From assembly GCF_001890385.1 (NCBI RefSeq), contig NZ_CP018221.1:669501-733500 (forward strand): a stretch of 64,000 bases of DNA, in the 5' to 3' direction. The notes under the pieces are model-generated. The model had not been told where the DNA came from. It searched no databases and worked only from the letters and a program-made list of their open reading frames with translations. This document shows, in pieces, positions 16,587-25,484 of the stretch (its first letter is position 1; each line of letters starts with the position of its first letter). Source of the stretch: Tardibacter chloracetimidivorans. GTDB lineage: Bacteria; Pseudomonadota; Alphaproteobacteria; Sphingomonadales; Sphingomonadaceae. The translations under genes and the position numbers were made by a program.

Positions 16587-17690
16587 TTAAAGTGAGATTT
16601 TGCCGAAGTTCAGCGAGGATGGAGCCATCGAAGCGAAGTCTACCAAAGGTGAACTCATGGCAGACGTTAAGCCTGCGGAGAGGCCACCTGTAGCACCACC
16701 TCCGAGACCTAAGAGACCTCCGCCGCCTCCGAGACCAAAGGCACCTGCGGCCATCGATCCGAGACCCATAGCGACCTGTCCGATACCCGGAGAAGACTTC
16801 TGAGTGGTGTTGGTCGTGCCTGTCTGGCCCCAGTTATTCGACCCTACGATACCATAGTAGCGATTGAGGAGGTCAGCGGCCCTCGTGTCGCCTCCCTGCC
16901 AAGCCTTGAAGAGAGCATCAAGCTCCCCTTGCTGGTCCTGCTGGTTCATCTGACCGGCTGTGGACTGCTTGGAGAGGTTCTGGTAGGCGAGGTCGCTGGC
17001 AAGAGCCGACTGTTGGCCCTGCCTGTCGATCCCTTGGCCGTAAAGCTGCGCTGCGTTGCCTGTTGCGCCTGTGTTGTACTGGCGGGCTGCTTCAGCCATC
17101 TGGAGGCCCTGAGAGTAGGCATCGCCGCGCATGGAGGCTGAGATGTCCCCAAAGCGGTCCTGAGCGCCTCTGAGGGCCACTCCTTCCGCAACGCCTGCCC
17201 TTGTGGAGTTGACGTTGCCTGTGCCGGTCGCTGCCCTGTCGATAGAGGGAAGTTCGTTCTCGCTTAGGTTGCGGGAGATGTCCCGGCCTACAGCATCAAT
17301 CTGGTCGTCTAGGTATGGGTTGGCTGCGTACATGCCTGCATTGGCAATGTTCTGCTGCGTAGGGTCGCCTGTAGCCATCCCATAGTAGCTATCGATGGCG
17401 CTACCATACTGAGGGGCCATGCCTCCCATCGCCAAGGCGTTCTGGGAGACCCCTGAGGCAAGGTTAGAGCCTGTGCCGGTAGCAAACTGATTGGTCCCCT
17501 GCACGGCTTGCTGCGTAAAGGGGTCCATGCCAGCATATATATCTCCCTGATACCAAGGAGTGCCTTGCTGGCTATTGTAGATATTCTGAGCCTCAGCGAA
17601 CGCATCCTTTACGTAAGGCTGCTGTCCACTCCAAGGCCCCATGTCTGTATTGGTCTTCGTTTTCGTCTTACTGCCGAAGATACCGCCCAT
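16587..17690 (-). CDS. Gly/Ala-rich internal virion protein, P1
   Basis: Protein of 367 residues starting MGGIFGSKTKTKTNTDMGPWSGQQPYV-type sequence. It aligns from end to end with the P2 protein 62808-63791: the WYQGDIYAGMD/YYEGETYAGMD, NVNSTRAGVAEG/INSSRAGVAAG and DLLNRYYGIVGSNNWGQ/DLLNRYYSIVGGNQWGQ blocks are shared. The C-terminal 80 residues are almost pure Gly/Ala/Leu/Ser and could insert in membranes. It is probably an ejection-machine or tail-tip component. There is no catalytic motif. Confidence 0.7.
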   Translation of the reverse strand: MGGIFGSKTKTKTNTDMGPWSGQQPYVKDAFAEAQNIYNSQQGTPWYQGDIYAGMDPFTQQAVQGTNQFATGTGSNLASGVSQNALAMGGMAPQYGSAIDSYYGMATGDPTQQNIANAGMYAANPYLDDQIDAVGRDISRNLSENELPSIDRAATGTGNVNSTRAGVAEGVALRGAQDRFGDISASMRGDAYSQGLQMAEAARQYNTGATGNAAQLYGQGIDRQGQQSALASDLAYQNLSKQSTAGQMNQQDQQGELDALFKAWQGGDTRAADLLNRYYGIVGSNNWGQTGTTNTTQKSSPGIGQVAMGLGSMAAGAFGLGGGGGLLGLGGGATGGLSAGLTSAMSSPLVDFASMAPSSLNFGKISL

Positions 17691-17693
17691 GTA

Positions 17694-18008
17694 TTATTCT
17701 TTCGTTTTGTATAGGTCAGTTGGGCCGTGCAAGTCGTCGTCGTAGTGATAGACAAACTCGAAACCAAACAATCGTAGGAACTTCTCGTGCTTAGTGTCTC
17801 CAGGGGTGTGGAGAGCAAACAATGTGTCGCCGTAGAGGCGCTTGAGAAGGCCCCAGTCTTCTTTTAGCTTCTTGTGTACACTGGGAGACCATCTACTCAC
17901 ACTACAGTGAACAAAGGTCATCCCAGGGACACGCTCGAACTTGATTACGTATTCTGGCGTCTGGACTACCGGGACCTTCCGCACAGAGACAGAAGGAGGC
18001 AGGAGCAT
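17694..18008 (-). CDS. Small GNAT-like virion-module protein, P1
   Basis: Protein of 104 residues. The segment WGLLKRLYGDTLFALHTPGD followed by KHEKFLRLFGFEFV resembles the end of a GNAT acetyltransferase fold, as seen in the T7 gp13-like accessory protein. A partial counterpart at the right window edge in P2 (63800-64000) shares LYALHPPEDRKH-like and KFLNRMGFKY sequence, so the gene is conserved at this position. Acetyl-CoA binding residues are not clear, and enzyme activity should not be assumed. Confidence 0.6.
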   Translation of the reverse strand: MLLPPSVSVRKVPVVQTPEYVIKFERVPGMTFVHCSVSRWSPSVHKKLKEDWGLLKRLYGDTLFALHTPGDTKHEKFLRLFGFEFVYHYDDDLHGPTDLYKTKE

Positions 18009-18329
18009 CTATCGCACCACAAGCCACGCTACGTCTGCCGTAGAAGACCCATTGGACGAATTGATCGTAAAGCCACTGGTAGTCTTCGAGGTCACGTAAA
18101 GGGTCTCGTTGACACCGGTGGACAGGAAGACCTCGTAGGTGTCGTCAGGCTCCTCAGGGTACAGGGAGACCGCTACCGTGCCCGAAGACAGAGTAGCGGC
18201 CCCCTTGCGGCCTGTGAGGTTGAAGGTCAGAGCCTTCTCTACCTTGTCAAGTTCATCCTCTACGTAGGTCGGAAGGCTTTCCTCTAGGACGGGCCTTGGT
18301 GCCCTAATGTAGTTGATGTACTCGTTCAT
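18009..18329 (-). CDS. Small virion-module protein of unknown function
   Basis: Protein of 106 residues. The N-terminal 35 residues are helical and charged, and the remainder is a Ser/Thr-rich beta domain (GTVAVSLYPEEPDDTYEVFLS, about 50-70). It lies immediately downstream of the tailspike gene and 3 bp after its stop. It may be a spike attachment or head-fibre protein. No family is recognised. Confidence 0.55.
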   Translation of the reverse strand: MNEYINYIRAPRPVLEESLPTYVEDELDKVEKALTFNLTGRKGAATLSSGTVAVSLYPEEPDDTYEVFLSTGVNETLYVTSKTTSGFTINSSNGSSTADVAWLVVR

Positions 18330-18332
18330 GGT

Positions 18333-21182
18333 TTAGAAGACTCTTGTGAAGCGCATTCCTGAGAACAGTGCGCCTCTGATGGGACCTTTAAGTGTGACAG
18401 GAGAGGAAGGAGCGGTGACGGTCCACACAAAGCTGTCTGCTACAGAGCCGTCCGCGTTCGTTGACGTCACTTCAGAAGCGAACGGGCTGGATGCGGCAGC
18501 ACCTACGGAGATTGTGCCTCCTATGACGCCCGAGACACTGTTGATGCTCAAGCCAGTTGGAAGGCTGGTAGCCGAGTAGCTCGTAGCCCCTGTGAAATTA
18601 CCAGACACATCAAGGCTGATAACATCGCTCTCATCGCTAGACTGGTCAGAGATCGGAGTGGCAACAACCGGAGGCGTCGGATCGTCAGCCTGAATGCCAA
18701 CCGTCGTGTCGGTTGCCTGTAGGATAGATCGGAAGGCCGTACGGAACTCGCTTGTAGTGTTCGAGCCATCGTCGGTTAGGGCATAGCCCCACCAGTTTCC
18801 TGAAGGCCCCTGATCGCGAGCGAACGTCCCTTCCAGGACAGTGCCCGGATCGGTTGCCGAGTCCCAATCGATGATGACATTGCCGTAGTCGCTGGCGACG
18901 TTGGGAGCGGTGGCTGTGGCAGCAAACTCGGATACGTTGTAGCGGGCGCGGACATTACCATCCGCCCCTAGCGCCCGGATAAGCTGAACGGACGGCCCAG
19001 ACCCTGCCGACATGCCGGAGGGCTTGGCGAAGGTGTTATATTCGACGTGCGCGAAGCCGTCGCCTATCTGGATGCCGTATGCGCCAAGAAAGCCGAGCGC
19101 ATTGTTGTTGAACGACACATGGACCGGGCAGTTCCTGCCTGAGTTGCTGTCGATGAACAGGCTTCGCGTCGAGCCGTAGCCGGTCGTATTGCCATCAGTA
19201 GCGTTGTTCAGGTCATTGTCTTCAACAACGATGTACATGTCGCTGGCGGTCGTATAATCCGCCACGTGGGTCCAGACGACAGTGCCGTCCGTGATGCCAG
19301 TCTCACCCTGCGTGGTGCGCATCGGGCCAGTGCCGCTGGCTTCTGTCGTGCCCGCCGTTGTGCACTCATAAATAGCAGGCGTGGGTGCCAGCATGTTGAG
19401 GGTTTTGGCACCGACGCTATACGCCTCGCCGGGGTCCCAAAGCGCGTTGGTGCCGAACGCCCTTATCTGAATGAAATCCGGGTGGATGCCGTTCGAATAG
19501 GCGGTGTCCCGCAGTTCATTCCGCAGCGTGTTCCCGACGATCCAGACATAGCAATTATCGTCGGCGAATACCCCTTGGGTCGAACCCTCGTTGAGTGCGT
19601 TGTTGATCGCGATGCAGTCGGCTAGACCGCGCTGGAGATCGTTCTCGGTTATGACCAGCTTGCGGACGCCGTTCGCCGCCACAGGGTTGCCGGTGCCATC
19701 GCAGGTATTGCCGTGGAAGTAGATGCTTTCGCCGTGTCCACAGGCGATGAATGCCGGGCCGTAACCAGCGATAATGGCAGCGTCGGTTGAGCCTCCTGTT
19801 GCGAACCCTTTACCTATCCGGTTGCCCGTGAAGGCGGCCTTGTTGAAGCGACCCGTACTGTTGATGCCCGTTGCGCCGGGATCGATGAACCGCCAGATGT
19901 AATATGCCTGATCTCCAGACATGCGGAGGTTTCGGACATGGAGGCCATGAACGTACAGATTGCCGTTGGCGAATGAGACGTTGAAGTCTGGATCATGGCC
20001 CGGATAAGGCTCTATCAACAGCCCACCGCCCGTCCCATAGGACCGGCTGAATGAATAGATGCCGCTGTAAGTCCCGTCCTGGACCTGAATGCGGTCCCAG
20101 CCGGTGCGATCATCGGTGTTGATGGAGGCAAGAGCAGCCGAGAACGAGGTGTTGTCAGTGACGATGAAGTTATTAGCTATCGTCTCGCCATCATAGCCGG
20201 TCCATATGTCGGCAACCGTGTCCGCCAACGGTTGCCGGTTGAGCCAGTTCTGGGTGGTGATCCTGCCTTGCCAGCCTGTCGTATTGCGCCCTTCGGACGA
20301 AATGACGTTACAGGTGAAATCAGTGGTGTAGGGGCTTCCACTGTACCCTGCATCGGTCTGGACAACCGAGAGCGAGCGCGAGCCTGCCAGCGCGTCGGGG
20401 AGTGATGTGGCGTTGTGAACGAGCCACAAGTCACCGCTGATGTCGACGACATCGAAGTAGGACGAAAGATCACCAGTGAGCGCGATGGAACTGGTTGTAA
20501 CTGCGCCTGCCGGGCAAGTGAGCTTGAACGCACGGGTGCCTTCCGGCTGTTGCGTCCAGACCGCTTTCGGGTCTGCATCAGGATCGCCAAGGTCGTCCGT
20601 CAGAACCGCTGCACCAAGCGGCGTCAGGTCCACCAGCATGAAGCCGATATGGCTCAAGCGCCATTGGCCGTACGACGAACCGGCTTTGATCGTGATGAAG
20701 CCCTGCGTGACCGTGACATCGATCTCTGCCGGCGTCGTCTCAAAGTCTGCGCGGGACTGAATGACAGTATCGATGCCCATCACGCTGGCACCGTCGATAG
20801 ACACGCCGGTCGCCTGCTCGGCAAGGGTGATCGTCGTCCCGTCGCGGACCATGAAGCTATTGGTCGAAGTTACGGCGATGCCGCCGATGGCCAGCCAGAG
20901 CTTGTAGTTCCCATTGGGGAGATCGATCCGAAAATAGGTGACGGAGCTGTTAACGAAGACCTGCCCTGCCGTTCTTGGATAGGTCGTATTCCTGTCCGCG
21001 TCTGAAGCGGTGAGGTTTGCAGACCAGCCGTGGTCAGGGCAGACGGTCGTACCGCCCGCGAACGCAACACCGCTGACCGGGTAAACCGTGCCATTGGCAA
21101 AGGCTATGTTCGTCGGATCGGTGACATAGCCGGAGTTTGCACGAAGGCTGATGCCGTAGCGGACGCCAGGGGTCAAAGACAT
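18333..21182 (-). CDS. Tailspike with beta-helix fold and Ig-like end
   Basis: Protein of 949 residues. The N-terminal 190 residues look like a carbohydrate-binding/galactose-binding-like domain (FRIDLPNGNYKLWLAIGG). The centre (about 330-760) has the Asn-rich, short-turn pattern of right-handed parallel beta-helix spikes (DNTSFSAALASINTDDRTGW, VRKLVITENDLQRGLADC, MYIVVEDNDLNNATDGN). Near the C-terminus is an Ig-like repeat (SLPTGLSINSVSGVIGGT). The likely role is surface polysaccharide recognition or cleavage. Its GC-rich central part reads differently from neighbouring P1 genes, suggesting exchange of the receptor module. Catalytic residues cannot be assigned. Confidence 0.8.
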   Translation of the reverse strand: MSLTPGVRYGISLRANSGYVTDPTNIAFANGTVYPVSGVAFAGGTTVCPDHGWSANLTASDADRNTTYPRTAGQVFVNSSVTYFRIDLPNGNYKLWLAIGGIAVTSTNSFMVRDGTTITLAEQATGVSIDGASVMGIDTVIQSRADFETTPAEIDVTVTQGFITIKAGSSYGQWRLSHIGFMLVDLTPLGAAVLTDDLGDPDADPKAVWTQQPEGTRAFKLTCPAGAVTTSSIALTGDLSSYFDVVDISGDLWLVHNATSLPDALAGSRSLSVVQTDAGYSGSPYTTDFTCNVISSEGRNTTGWQGRITTQNWLNRQPLADTVADIWTGYDGETIANNFIVTDNTSFSAALASINTDDRTGWDRIQVQDGTYSGIYSFSRSYGTGGGLLIEPYPGHDPDFNVSFANGNLYVHGLHVRNLRMSGDQAYYIWRFIDPGATGINSTGRFNKAAFTGNRIGKGFATGGSTDAAIIAGYGPAFIACGHGESIYFHGNTCDGTGNPVAANGVRKLVITENDLQRGLADCIAINNALNEGSTQGVFADDNCYVWIVGNTLRNELRDTAYSNGIHPDFIQIRAFGTNALWDPGEAYSVGAKTLNMLAPTPAIYECTTAGTTEASGTGPMRTTQGETGITDGTVVWTHVADYTTASDMYIVVEDNDLNNATDGNTTGYGSTRSLFIDSNSGRNCPVHVSFNNNALGFLGAYGIQIGDGFAHVEYNTFAKPSGMSAGSGPSVQLIRALGADGNVRARYNVSEFAATATAPNVASDYGNVIIDWDSATDPGTVLEGTFARDQGPSGNWWGYALTDDGSNTTSEFRTAFRSILQATDTTVGIQADDPTPPVVATPISDQSSDESDVISLDVSGNFTGATSYSATSLPTGLSINSVSGVIGGTISVGAAASSPFASEVTSTNADGSVADSFVWTVTAPSSPVTLKGPIRGALFSGMRFTRVF

Positions 21183-21194
21183 CTAGCCGTCCCT

Positions 21195-21488
21195 TTAGTT
21201 GTCTGAGTAGCCGTGGATGACGAGAGTATCCCCGGTGCCTGTGTCTCTGATGTATTGAGCGCGAACCGGCTCCTGAACGAGCGCACCCGCTGGAATCGTC
21301 AGGGACACATCGGCACCGTCGCCAATCGCTCGAAGGGCAACAGTTCCTGCCGTGGCCTCAGGGTTCCAGATGCGGAGACCCTTAACGCCTTTGGTAATCT
21401 CGTTGGTGTCGTGAGGGGTGATAAGGAATATAGAAGAACTAGCCGCATCCATATCGGTGCGGCGTTCCCTCTGATAAGGGTCCTGCAT
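21195..21488 (-). CDS. Spike base protein (GTA rcc01079-like)
   Basis: Protein of 97 residues: a short charged start, then a beta-rich domain (SIFLITPHDTNEITKGVKGL...IPAGALVQEPVRAQYIRD...TLVIHGYSDN). Size and pattern resemble the capsid spike base proteins described from the Rhodobacter gene transfer agent and many phages, which anchor head spikes. It sits directly upstream of the tailspike gene, which fits a base-and-spike pair. Confidence 0.65.
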   Translation of the reverse strand: MQDPYQRERRTDMDAASSSIFLITPHDTNEITKGVKGLRIWNPEATAGTVALRAIGDGADVSLTIPAGALVQEPVRAQYIRDTGTGDTLVIHGYSDN

Positions 21489-21512
21489 GGTGATGTTTCT
21501 TGTTTCTTATTA

Positions 21513-23159
21513 TTAGCCGCGTCTGCCGCGTAGGGTTACTTTGATATCGAAGCCACTAAGGGCGAAGTCGGTAGAGCCTGTATGGAGCATCCGATACGCG
21601 AGGTATCTTCCGGTCTCTCTGACATCGATTTTATTGTCTGTGGTGGGCGTATAGGTCGTGTAGTCGCTCCAGTTAGGCTCTTGGCCGACTATCGAGGACC
21701 CTCCGAAGCCGAACGATGTCCCTGAAGGGAGTTCGGAGACGGAGTGCTGTGGATAGATGGCATGGAGAGCCTTGTAGAGCGTCAGATTGGCCCCTACTTC
21801 GTCAAGATCGATGCCTACACGCTCGATATACGCGTCCTTGAGGGCTTCAGTCTCGATAGGAGCCACAAGACGGCCACCTGTAATCAGGTCAAACCCGTAC
21901 AGGCGGTTCTTTGTGAGACCCTGGGTAGTGTCGAGAGGCCCTGTGAACAGCGTCAGAAGTCCTTTGTCGTCCTCTGCGCCTGACCATGTGCCTCCCATGT
22001 CCTCCCAGCTTACATCATCGATGCTCGTCCAGGTATCGCCTGTCTCAAGAGACCCCAAGCAACTGCCGGTGACGTTAGCGAGGTCAACAAAAGACCCAAT
22101 TCCGCGCCTGTAATTGTAGACGTAAGCGCGATTGCAGCCTCCTGAGGGATTCGAGAAGCCAACTTGGGCGTCGTCAGAGGCGTAGCAGAAGTAGATTTCA
22201 TTGAGGACCGGGTTATGGGTGACAAAGGCATACTTGGTGAGGTCTGACCTGAGGCCCTCAAAGATGAAGTCCTTGTTGGCACCATGTACGATAGACTTCT
22301 TGGTGGCCCCATCGTGCATGTAGATGTCGTTACGGTCAAAGACGTAGTGGACACCATCAATCTGCACGACACAGTTCTGGTTTATGATCCCTGCATTATC
22401 GAACAGCTTGCGGAACCTGAAGATCAATGAGCCACCAATGTAGTCCATAGCCCAGGATTCGGTTGCCCCATAGAGGATGAAGCTGTCCCTGAGAGTAAGA
22501 CCATCGATTAGCTGGTCCCTCATCTCATTCAGGATGTTCTCGCCTGCACTGTTGGTTGTCGAGGTCTCATCCCATGAAGCGGGGGGCGCACCATAGCCGG
22601 TTATATCCGACCACTTTACCATCGTAGGGTAGCTGGTGGCCCCTTTCGTGACATTCAGAGCCACAAGGAAGTCTTTGTATGAACGGAGAGACCCGCAACG
22701 CCACCCGCTGTCCCAATCGCTGTCCGTGAGGGGCTTGAAGATCGTGTCAGAGGGGGTCTTGTAGTAGGGTATATGGGTAGAGCGATTGAGGTACGCTACA
22801 GCCCCAAGGAAGGTATCGGTGAAGGGTTCGGTGCTTGAGACCCCTACGATGCCTGTAGGCGATACGTCGCTTTCGGTGGCCCCCGAGTAACTAGCGACCT
22901 CTGAGAAGTCGTTATTGGGGACAACCATCGTGTAGTAGCCGCCAGTGGACACCGGGGGTATGGCGAACATGTGCCTGGGATAGAAGGTATCCGAGAACTC
23001 ATGGACACGCCTGAAGACAGGTGCCCGGCTGACCTTACCGTTCTCGAAGCGAACATTTACGCCTCCAGAGAAGGCATTGGGCGGGAGGTCATAGGGGTTT
23101 ATGTCTGAGATGATCCCAGCGCCCCCCAGCCCACGGACGGGAAGTATCTGGGTATTCAA
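21513..23159 (-). CDS. Large tail protein, probably tail nozzle/DNA-stabilisation type
   Basis: About 548 residues if translation starts at the TTG at 23159 (then NTQILPVRGLGGAGIISDIN), which has GTGGA 9 nt upstream and avoids the overlap with the membrane gene upstream; an ATG at 23267 would add 36 non-phage-like residues. The opening pattern (NPYDLPPNAFSGGVNVRFENG) and beta-rich repeats are typical of podovirus nozzle or P22 gp10-like tail proteins. A conserved adaptor-nozzle pairing with 5162-5773 is likely although the genes are distant. Confidence 0.6.
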   Translation of the reverse strand: MNTQILPVRGLGGAGIISDINPYDLPPNAFSGGVNVRFENGKVSRAPVFRRVHEFSDTFYPRHMFAIPPVSTGGYYTMVVPNNDFSEVASYSGATESDVSPTGIVGVSSTEPFTDTFLGAVAYLNRSTHIPYYKTPSDTIFKPLTDSDWDSGWRCGSLRSYKDFLVALNVTKGATSYPTMVKWSDITGYGAPPASWDETSTTNSAGENILNEMRDQLIDGLTLRDSFILYGATESWAMDYIGGSLIFRFRKLFDNAGIINQNCVVQIDGVHYVFDRNDIYMHDGATKKSIVHGANKDFIFEGLRSDLTKYAFVTHNPVLNEIYFCYASDDAQVGFSNPSGGCNRAYVYNYRRGIGSFVDLANVTGSCLGSLETGDTWTSIDDVSWEDMGGTWSGAEDDKGLLTLFTGPLDTTQGLTKNRLYGFDLITGGRLVAPIETEALKDAYIERVGIDLDEVGANLTLYKALHAIYPQHSVSELPSGTSFGFGGSSIVGQEPNWSDYTTYTPTTDNKIDVRETGRYLAYRMLHTGSTDFALSGFDIKVTLRGRRG

Positions 23160-23178
23160 TGTTAGTAGTCCACAGTGT

Positions 23179-23469
23179 CTAGAAGAGTACCAAGGCCAGC
23201 AAGACCACAAGAGGAGGAACGACACCTGAGAACCAGTCGCGCTTGTCGTCCTTGGTCCTGAGGGCATGTAGAGGGTTCAAGTCTGCCCAAGGTCTACCGG
23301 GGGCCTCAGGATGCTTCGCTGAGAACTCCCCGGCCTCCTTGGCGATGAACCAGAGAGAGCCTAGCAGGAGACCTAATGGAGACCCTGTAAGGAAGACCAT
23401 TACACCACCCAAGGCGAGGCTTAAGGCCGCGTGGGCCGCGTAGTTTCCAAGGGAACCGTTGAGAGGCAT
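23179..23469 (-). CDS. Two-helix membrane protein of unknown function
   Basis: Protein of 96 residues with two hydrophobic segments (LALGGVMVFLTGSPLGLLLGSL and the C-terminal VVPPLVVLLALVLF) separated by a charged loop that includes ADLNPLHALRTKDDKRD. Holin or envelope-modifying roles are possible. It starts directly after the collar-fibre stop. Confidence 0.6.
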   Translation of the reverse strand: MPLNGSLGNYAAHAALSLALGGVMVFLTGSPLGLLLGSLWFIAKEAGEFSAKHPEAPGRPWADLNPLHALRTKDDKRDWFSGVVPPLVVLLALVLF

Positions 23470-24249
23470 TTAGACCTTCATGATGTAGTAAAGTGCCAAG
23501 TACGGCTGGATTGTGGACACAGTGGTCGAGTGCGTATGGTCACTTGCAGTCGTGGTGGTCAGGGTGTGGTTATGGGACCCATCGCTACTGATCGAGTGTG
23601 TATGACCCTCACCGCCCCCTACAGTGGATGTGTAGCCCTGATAGGCACCTGCGCCACTGTCGAGGTTGAGGCGAGATGAGCCACCGCCTGACGATAGAGA
23701 CCCATAGCCAAAGTTCGTGGTCTCACCAGAAGCAACACCGTTACCATGCTTGTGGGCTGGCATCTGGGCTTCGGTAAGGGCTGTCGAGCCTGTAGCGCCT
23801 GAGTGGCTATGGGACCCATCAGTGCTTGTAAGGGCGGTATGGCTATGGGACCCTGCGGCACTTGAGGTAGCGGCAGAGGTCGTTGCGCCCCCTGTGGTAC
23901 CCTGGGTGTACGATGATCCGGCACCAATAGCCACGCGATCCCGGAGGTCGGGTACAGTGATCGTGCCGCTGCCATCGGACTTGTTGACCGTGGAACCATC
24001 GCAGATAGACCAGCCAGAAGGGACCGCCCCACTAGACCCATACCAGAGGCTTATGACGCCTACAGGGATCGTAGCGAGACTTGAGAGTTCCTCATCGGTG
24101 GAAGAGACGGGACCATTGATGTTGGGGAAGGTAGCCTTGAGGGCAGCCTTAATGAGTCGAATGTGGTCATCACCCTGTCTTAAGCCGTCTGTGGCGGCAG
24201 GATTGGAAGACACAAGATCAGAGATATAGGTAGCAGATTCTAGGGCCAT
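23470..24249 (-). CDS. Tail collar-domain fibre protein
   Basis: Protein of 259 residues carrying the phage tail collar domain (GVISLWYGSSGAVPSGWSIC then DG...ITVPDLRDRVAIGAG, about 60-110). A His/Ser/Gly-rich repeat region (AAGSHSHTALTSTDGSHSHS) follows, with the usual family ending QPYLALYYIMKV. HxH repeats in such tails can bind metal ions along a trimer axis. It is the first gene of the late operon. Confidence 0.85.
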   Translation of the reverse strand: MALESATYISDLVSSNPAATDGLRQGDDHIRLIKAALKATFPNINGPVSSTDEELSSLATIPVGVISLWYGSSGAVPSGWSICDGSTVNKSDGSGTITVPDLRDRVAIGAGSSYTQGTTGGATTSAATSSAAGSHSHTALTSTDGSHSHSGATGSTALTEAQMPAHKHGNGVASGETTNFGYGSLSSGGGSSRLNLDSGAGAYQGYTSTVGGGEGHTHSISSDGSHNHTLTTTTASDHTHSTTVSTIQPYLALYYIMKV

Positions 24250-25040
24250 CTAAAGTTTCTTATGGTTGGGGTCATAGAAAAGGAGGAAGACCCATATATG
24301 GAGAGCTAAAGGAGAGCTTAAGTTAATCTAATGATACGATATGAGATACACTGGAAGTCTCTTATAGGTTTACATATCGAGACATTAGAGTGCTTAAGTC
24401 TTACTATAAGATATAACTATAATATATCACTTCTAGTAAACTTAAGGAGAACTAAAGAGAACTGTAGTGTCTATAGTGTCTATAGATACTATATGCCCCC
24501 TATAGTCCCCCATAGAGGCTTGTCGCTCGGTCAGGTGTCTGGAGAGGTCTTGGAGGTGTCTGGAGGGGGCTTGGGAATTATGTTTAGATCTTTAAGTAGC
24601 CCTTTTAGAACATCCCTTTGTTTTCAATACGTTACAGGGAGGCATCTGGAGTGTCTTTTCGAGGCTAAATGGGACCCATCGAGAGACATTAAATGGCATT
24701 ATTTTTCCTGGGTATCTCTCGACACTCTCGCCACTCTGAAGAGTCGAACTAACAACAACAACAGGCGCTTTAGGCTCGCTTTTTGAAACGCCAATTCAGT
24801 CCGATCCAGGGTACCAAAATGCTAGGAAATGGTACCTAAATTGTCTTGTAACTGGATCATAGAACCACACGAGAACGTAACGTTGTCAGTAAGTTAGCTG
24901 TCGAGTGGGGTATGCCTGGTGGGGTAGCAGAGGACATGCGCTTACCATTTAGGCATATGTAATTTCGGTTACATCTGGAGGGACATTGGACATTTTCGAC
25001 AGGTCCGCAAAATAAAAATAGTGTGACATTTATGCAACAG
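24250..25040. other. AT-rich non-coding region between middle and late operons
   Basis: About 790 bp without a convincing gene. Open frames of 151 codons on plus (24331-24786) and 70 on minus lack ribosome sites and phage-like protein character. The region holds a cluster of TATAG words at 24467-24520 (see promoter entry), many short AT-rich stretches and GGAGAGCT repeats at about 24300-24320. It separates a terminator from the late gene block and therefore probably acts as the late control region. Confidence 0.7.
24467..24505 (-). promoter_or_regulatory. Candidate phage RNA polymerase promoter(s) for late genes
   Basis: On the minus strand the sequence GACACTATAGAC (24469-24480) closely matches the core of the SP6 promoter (GTGACACTATAGAAG), and CTATAGGGGGC (24495-24505) resembles a T7-type start. 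TAGTGTCTA is directly repeated here. Orientation is into the collar-fibre and other virion genes. Since P1 encodes its own T7-type polymerase, this is a natural late promoter candidate. Confidence 0.5.
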
Positions 25041-25066
25041 AAAAGGGCAGACGTGATAGCCTGCCC
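25041..25066 (-). terminator. Intrinsic terminator at the end of the middle operon
   Basis: On the minus strand the stem GGGCAG (25061-25066) / CTGCCC (25045-25050) has a 10-nt loop and is followed by TTTT then CTGTT. It lies 20 bp after the stop of the last small gene (25086). Confidence 0.65.
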
Positions 25067-25085
25067 CATGTTCTCGTATGTCCTC

Positions 25086-25217
25086 TCAAGCCTCTAAACG
25101 CCACCTAACGACCTTATAGCACCCCCAGACCACTAACGCCACAATCGCCACTGGAGCAAGCAATAGGCCGCACAGGAGAGCCTTAAGCAATGCATCTTCC
25201 ATATCGTTGGGGTTCAT
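25086..25217 (-). CDS. 43-residue single-pass membrane peptide
   Basis: MNPNDMEDALLKALLCG followed by a strong hydrophobic helix (LLLAPVAIVALVVWGCY) and a short basic end. The ATG overlaps the stop of the upstream gene by 4 bp (ATGA), indicating coupled translation. Last gene before the terminator; function unknown. Confidence 0.65.
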   Translation of the reverse strand: MNPNDMEDALLKALLCGLLLAPVAIVALVVWGCYKVVRWRLEA

Positions 25218-25474
25218 GCTGCTTTCCTCTCTTTTGTTGCCCAGTAATCAATATATTTCATTGCGTAGGCTTTAAGATACTCCTCATTGCCGTTGTTCAA
25301 TGCCTCAATTGCCTCTTGAATATCCTCAGGCAGCGTCCATCCTTTAGGTTTCTTGTGCCTGGTAGCATGGCTGTTATACCAAGCTACGTAGGCTTCTTTA
25401 GCCCTAGCGATATTGATTGTTTGGACGCGGGTGTAAACAACGGACGCTCCCGGCCACATTGGTAGATTATTCAT
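25214..25474 (-). CDS. Hypothetical small protein
   Basis: Soluble protein of 86 residues, helical, with several Trp/Tyr (AKEAYVAWYNSHATRHKKPK, YLKAYAMKYIDYWATKE). Not recognised. Coupled to the downstream membrane peptide gene by a 4-bp overlap and 10 bp after the upstream acidic gene. Confidence 0.6.
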   Translation of the reverse strand: MNNLPMWPGASVVYTRVQTINIARAKEAYVAWYNSHATRHKKPKGWTLPEDIQEAIEALNNGNEEYLKAYAMKYIDYWATKERKAA

Positions 25475-25484
25475 TGGTCTGCCC

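Noticed and set aside
24467-24520. CRISPR-like short repeats
   Set aside because: The TATAG words are too short and irregularly spaced; no CRISPR array or cas gene is present in the window.
24331-24786. Plus-strand frame of 151 codons in the late control region
   Set aside because: No ribosome site, unusual composition (many Arg, Tyr, Ser), opposite to all phage genes and overlapping promoter-like sequences.
24857-25069. Minus-strand frame of 70 codons
   Set aside because: It begins inside the terminator hairpin, has no ribosome site and shows random-looking composition.
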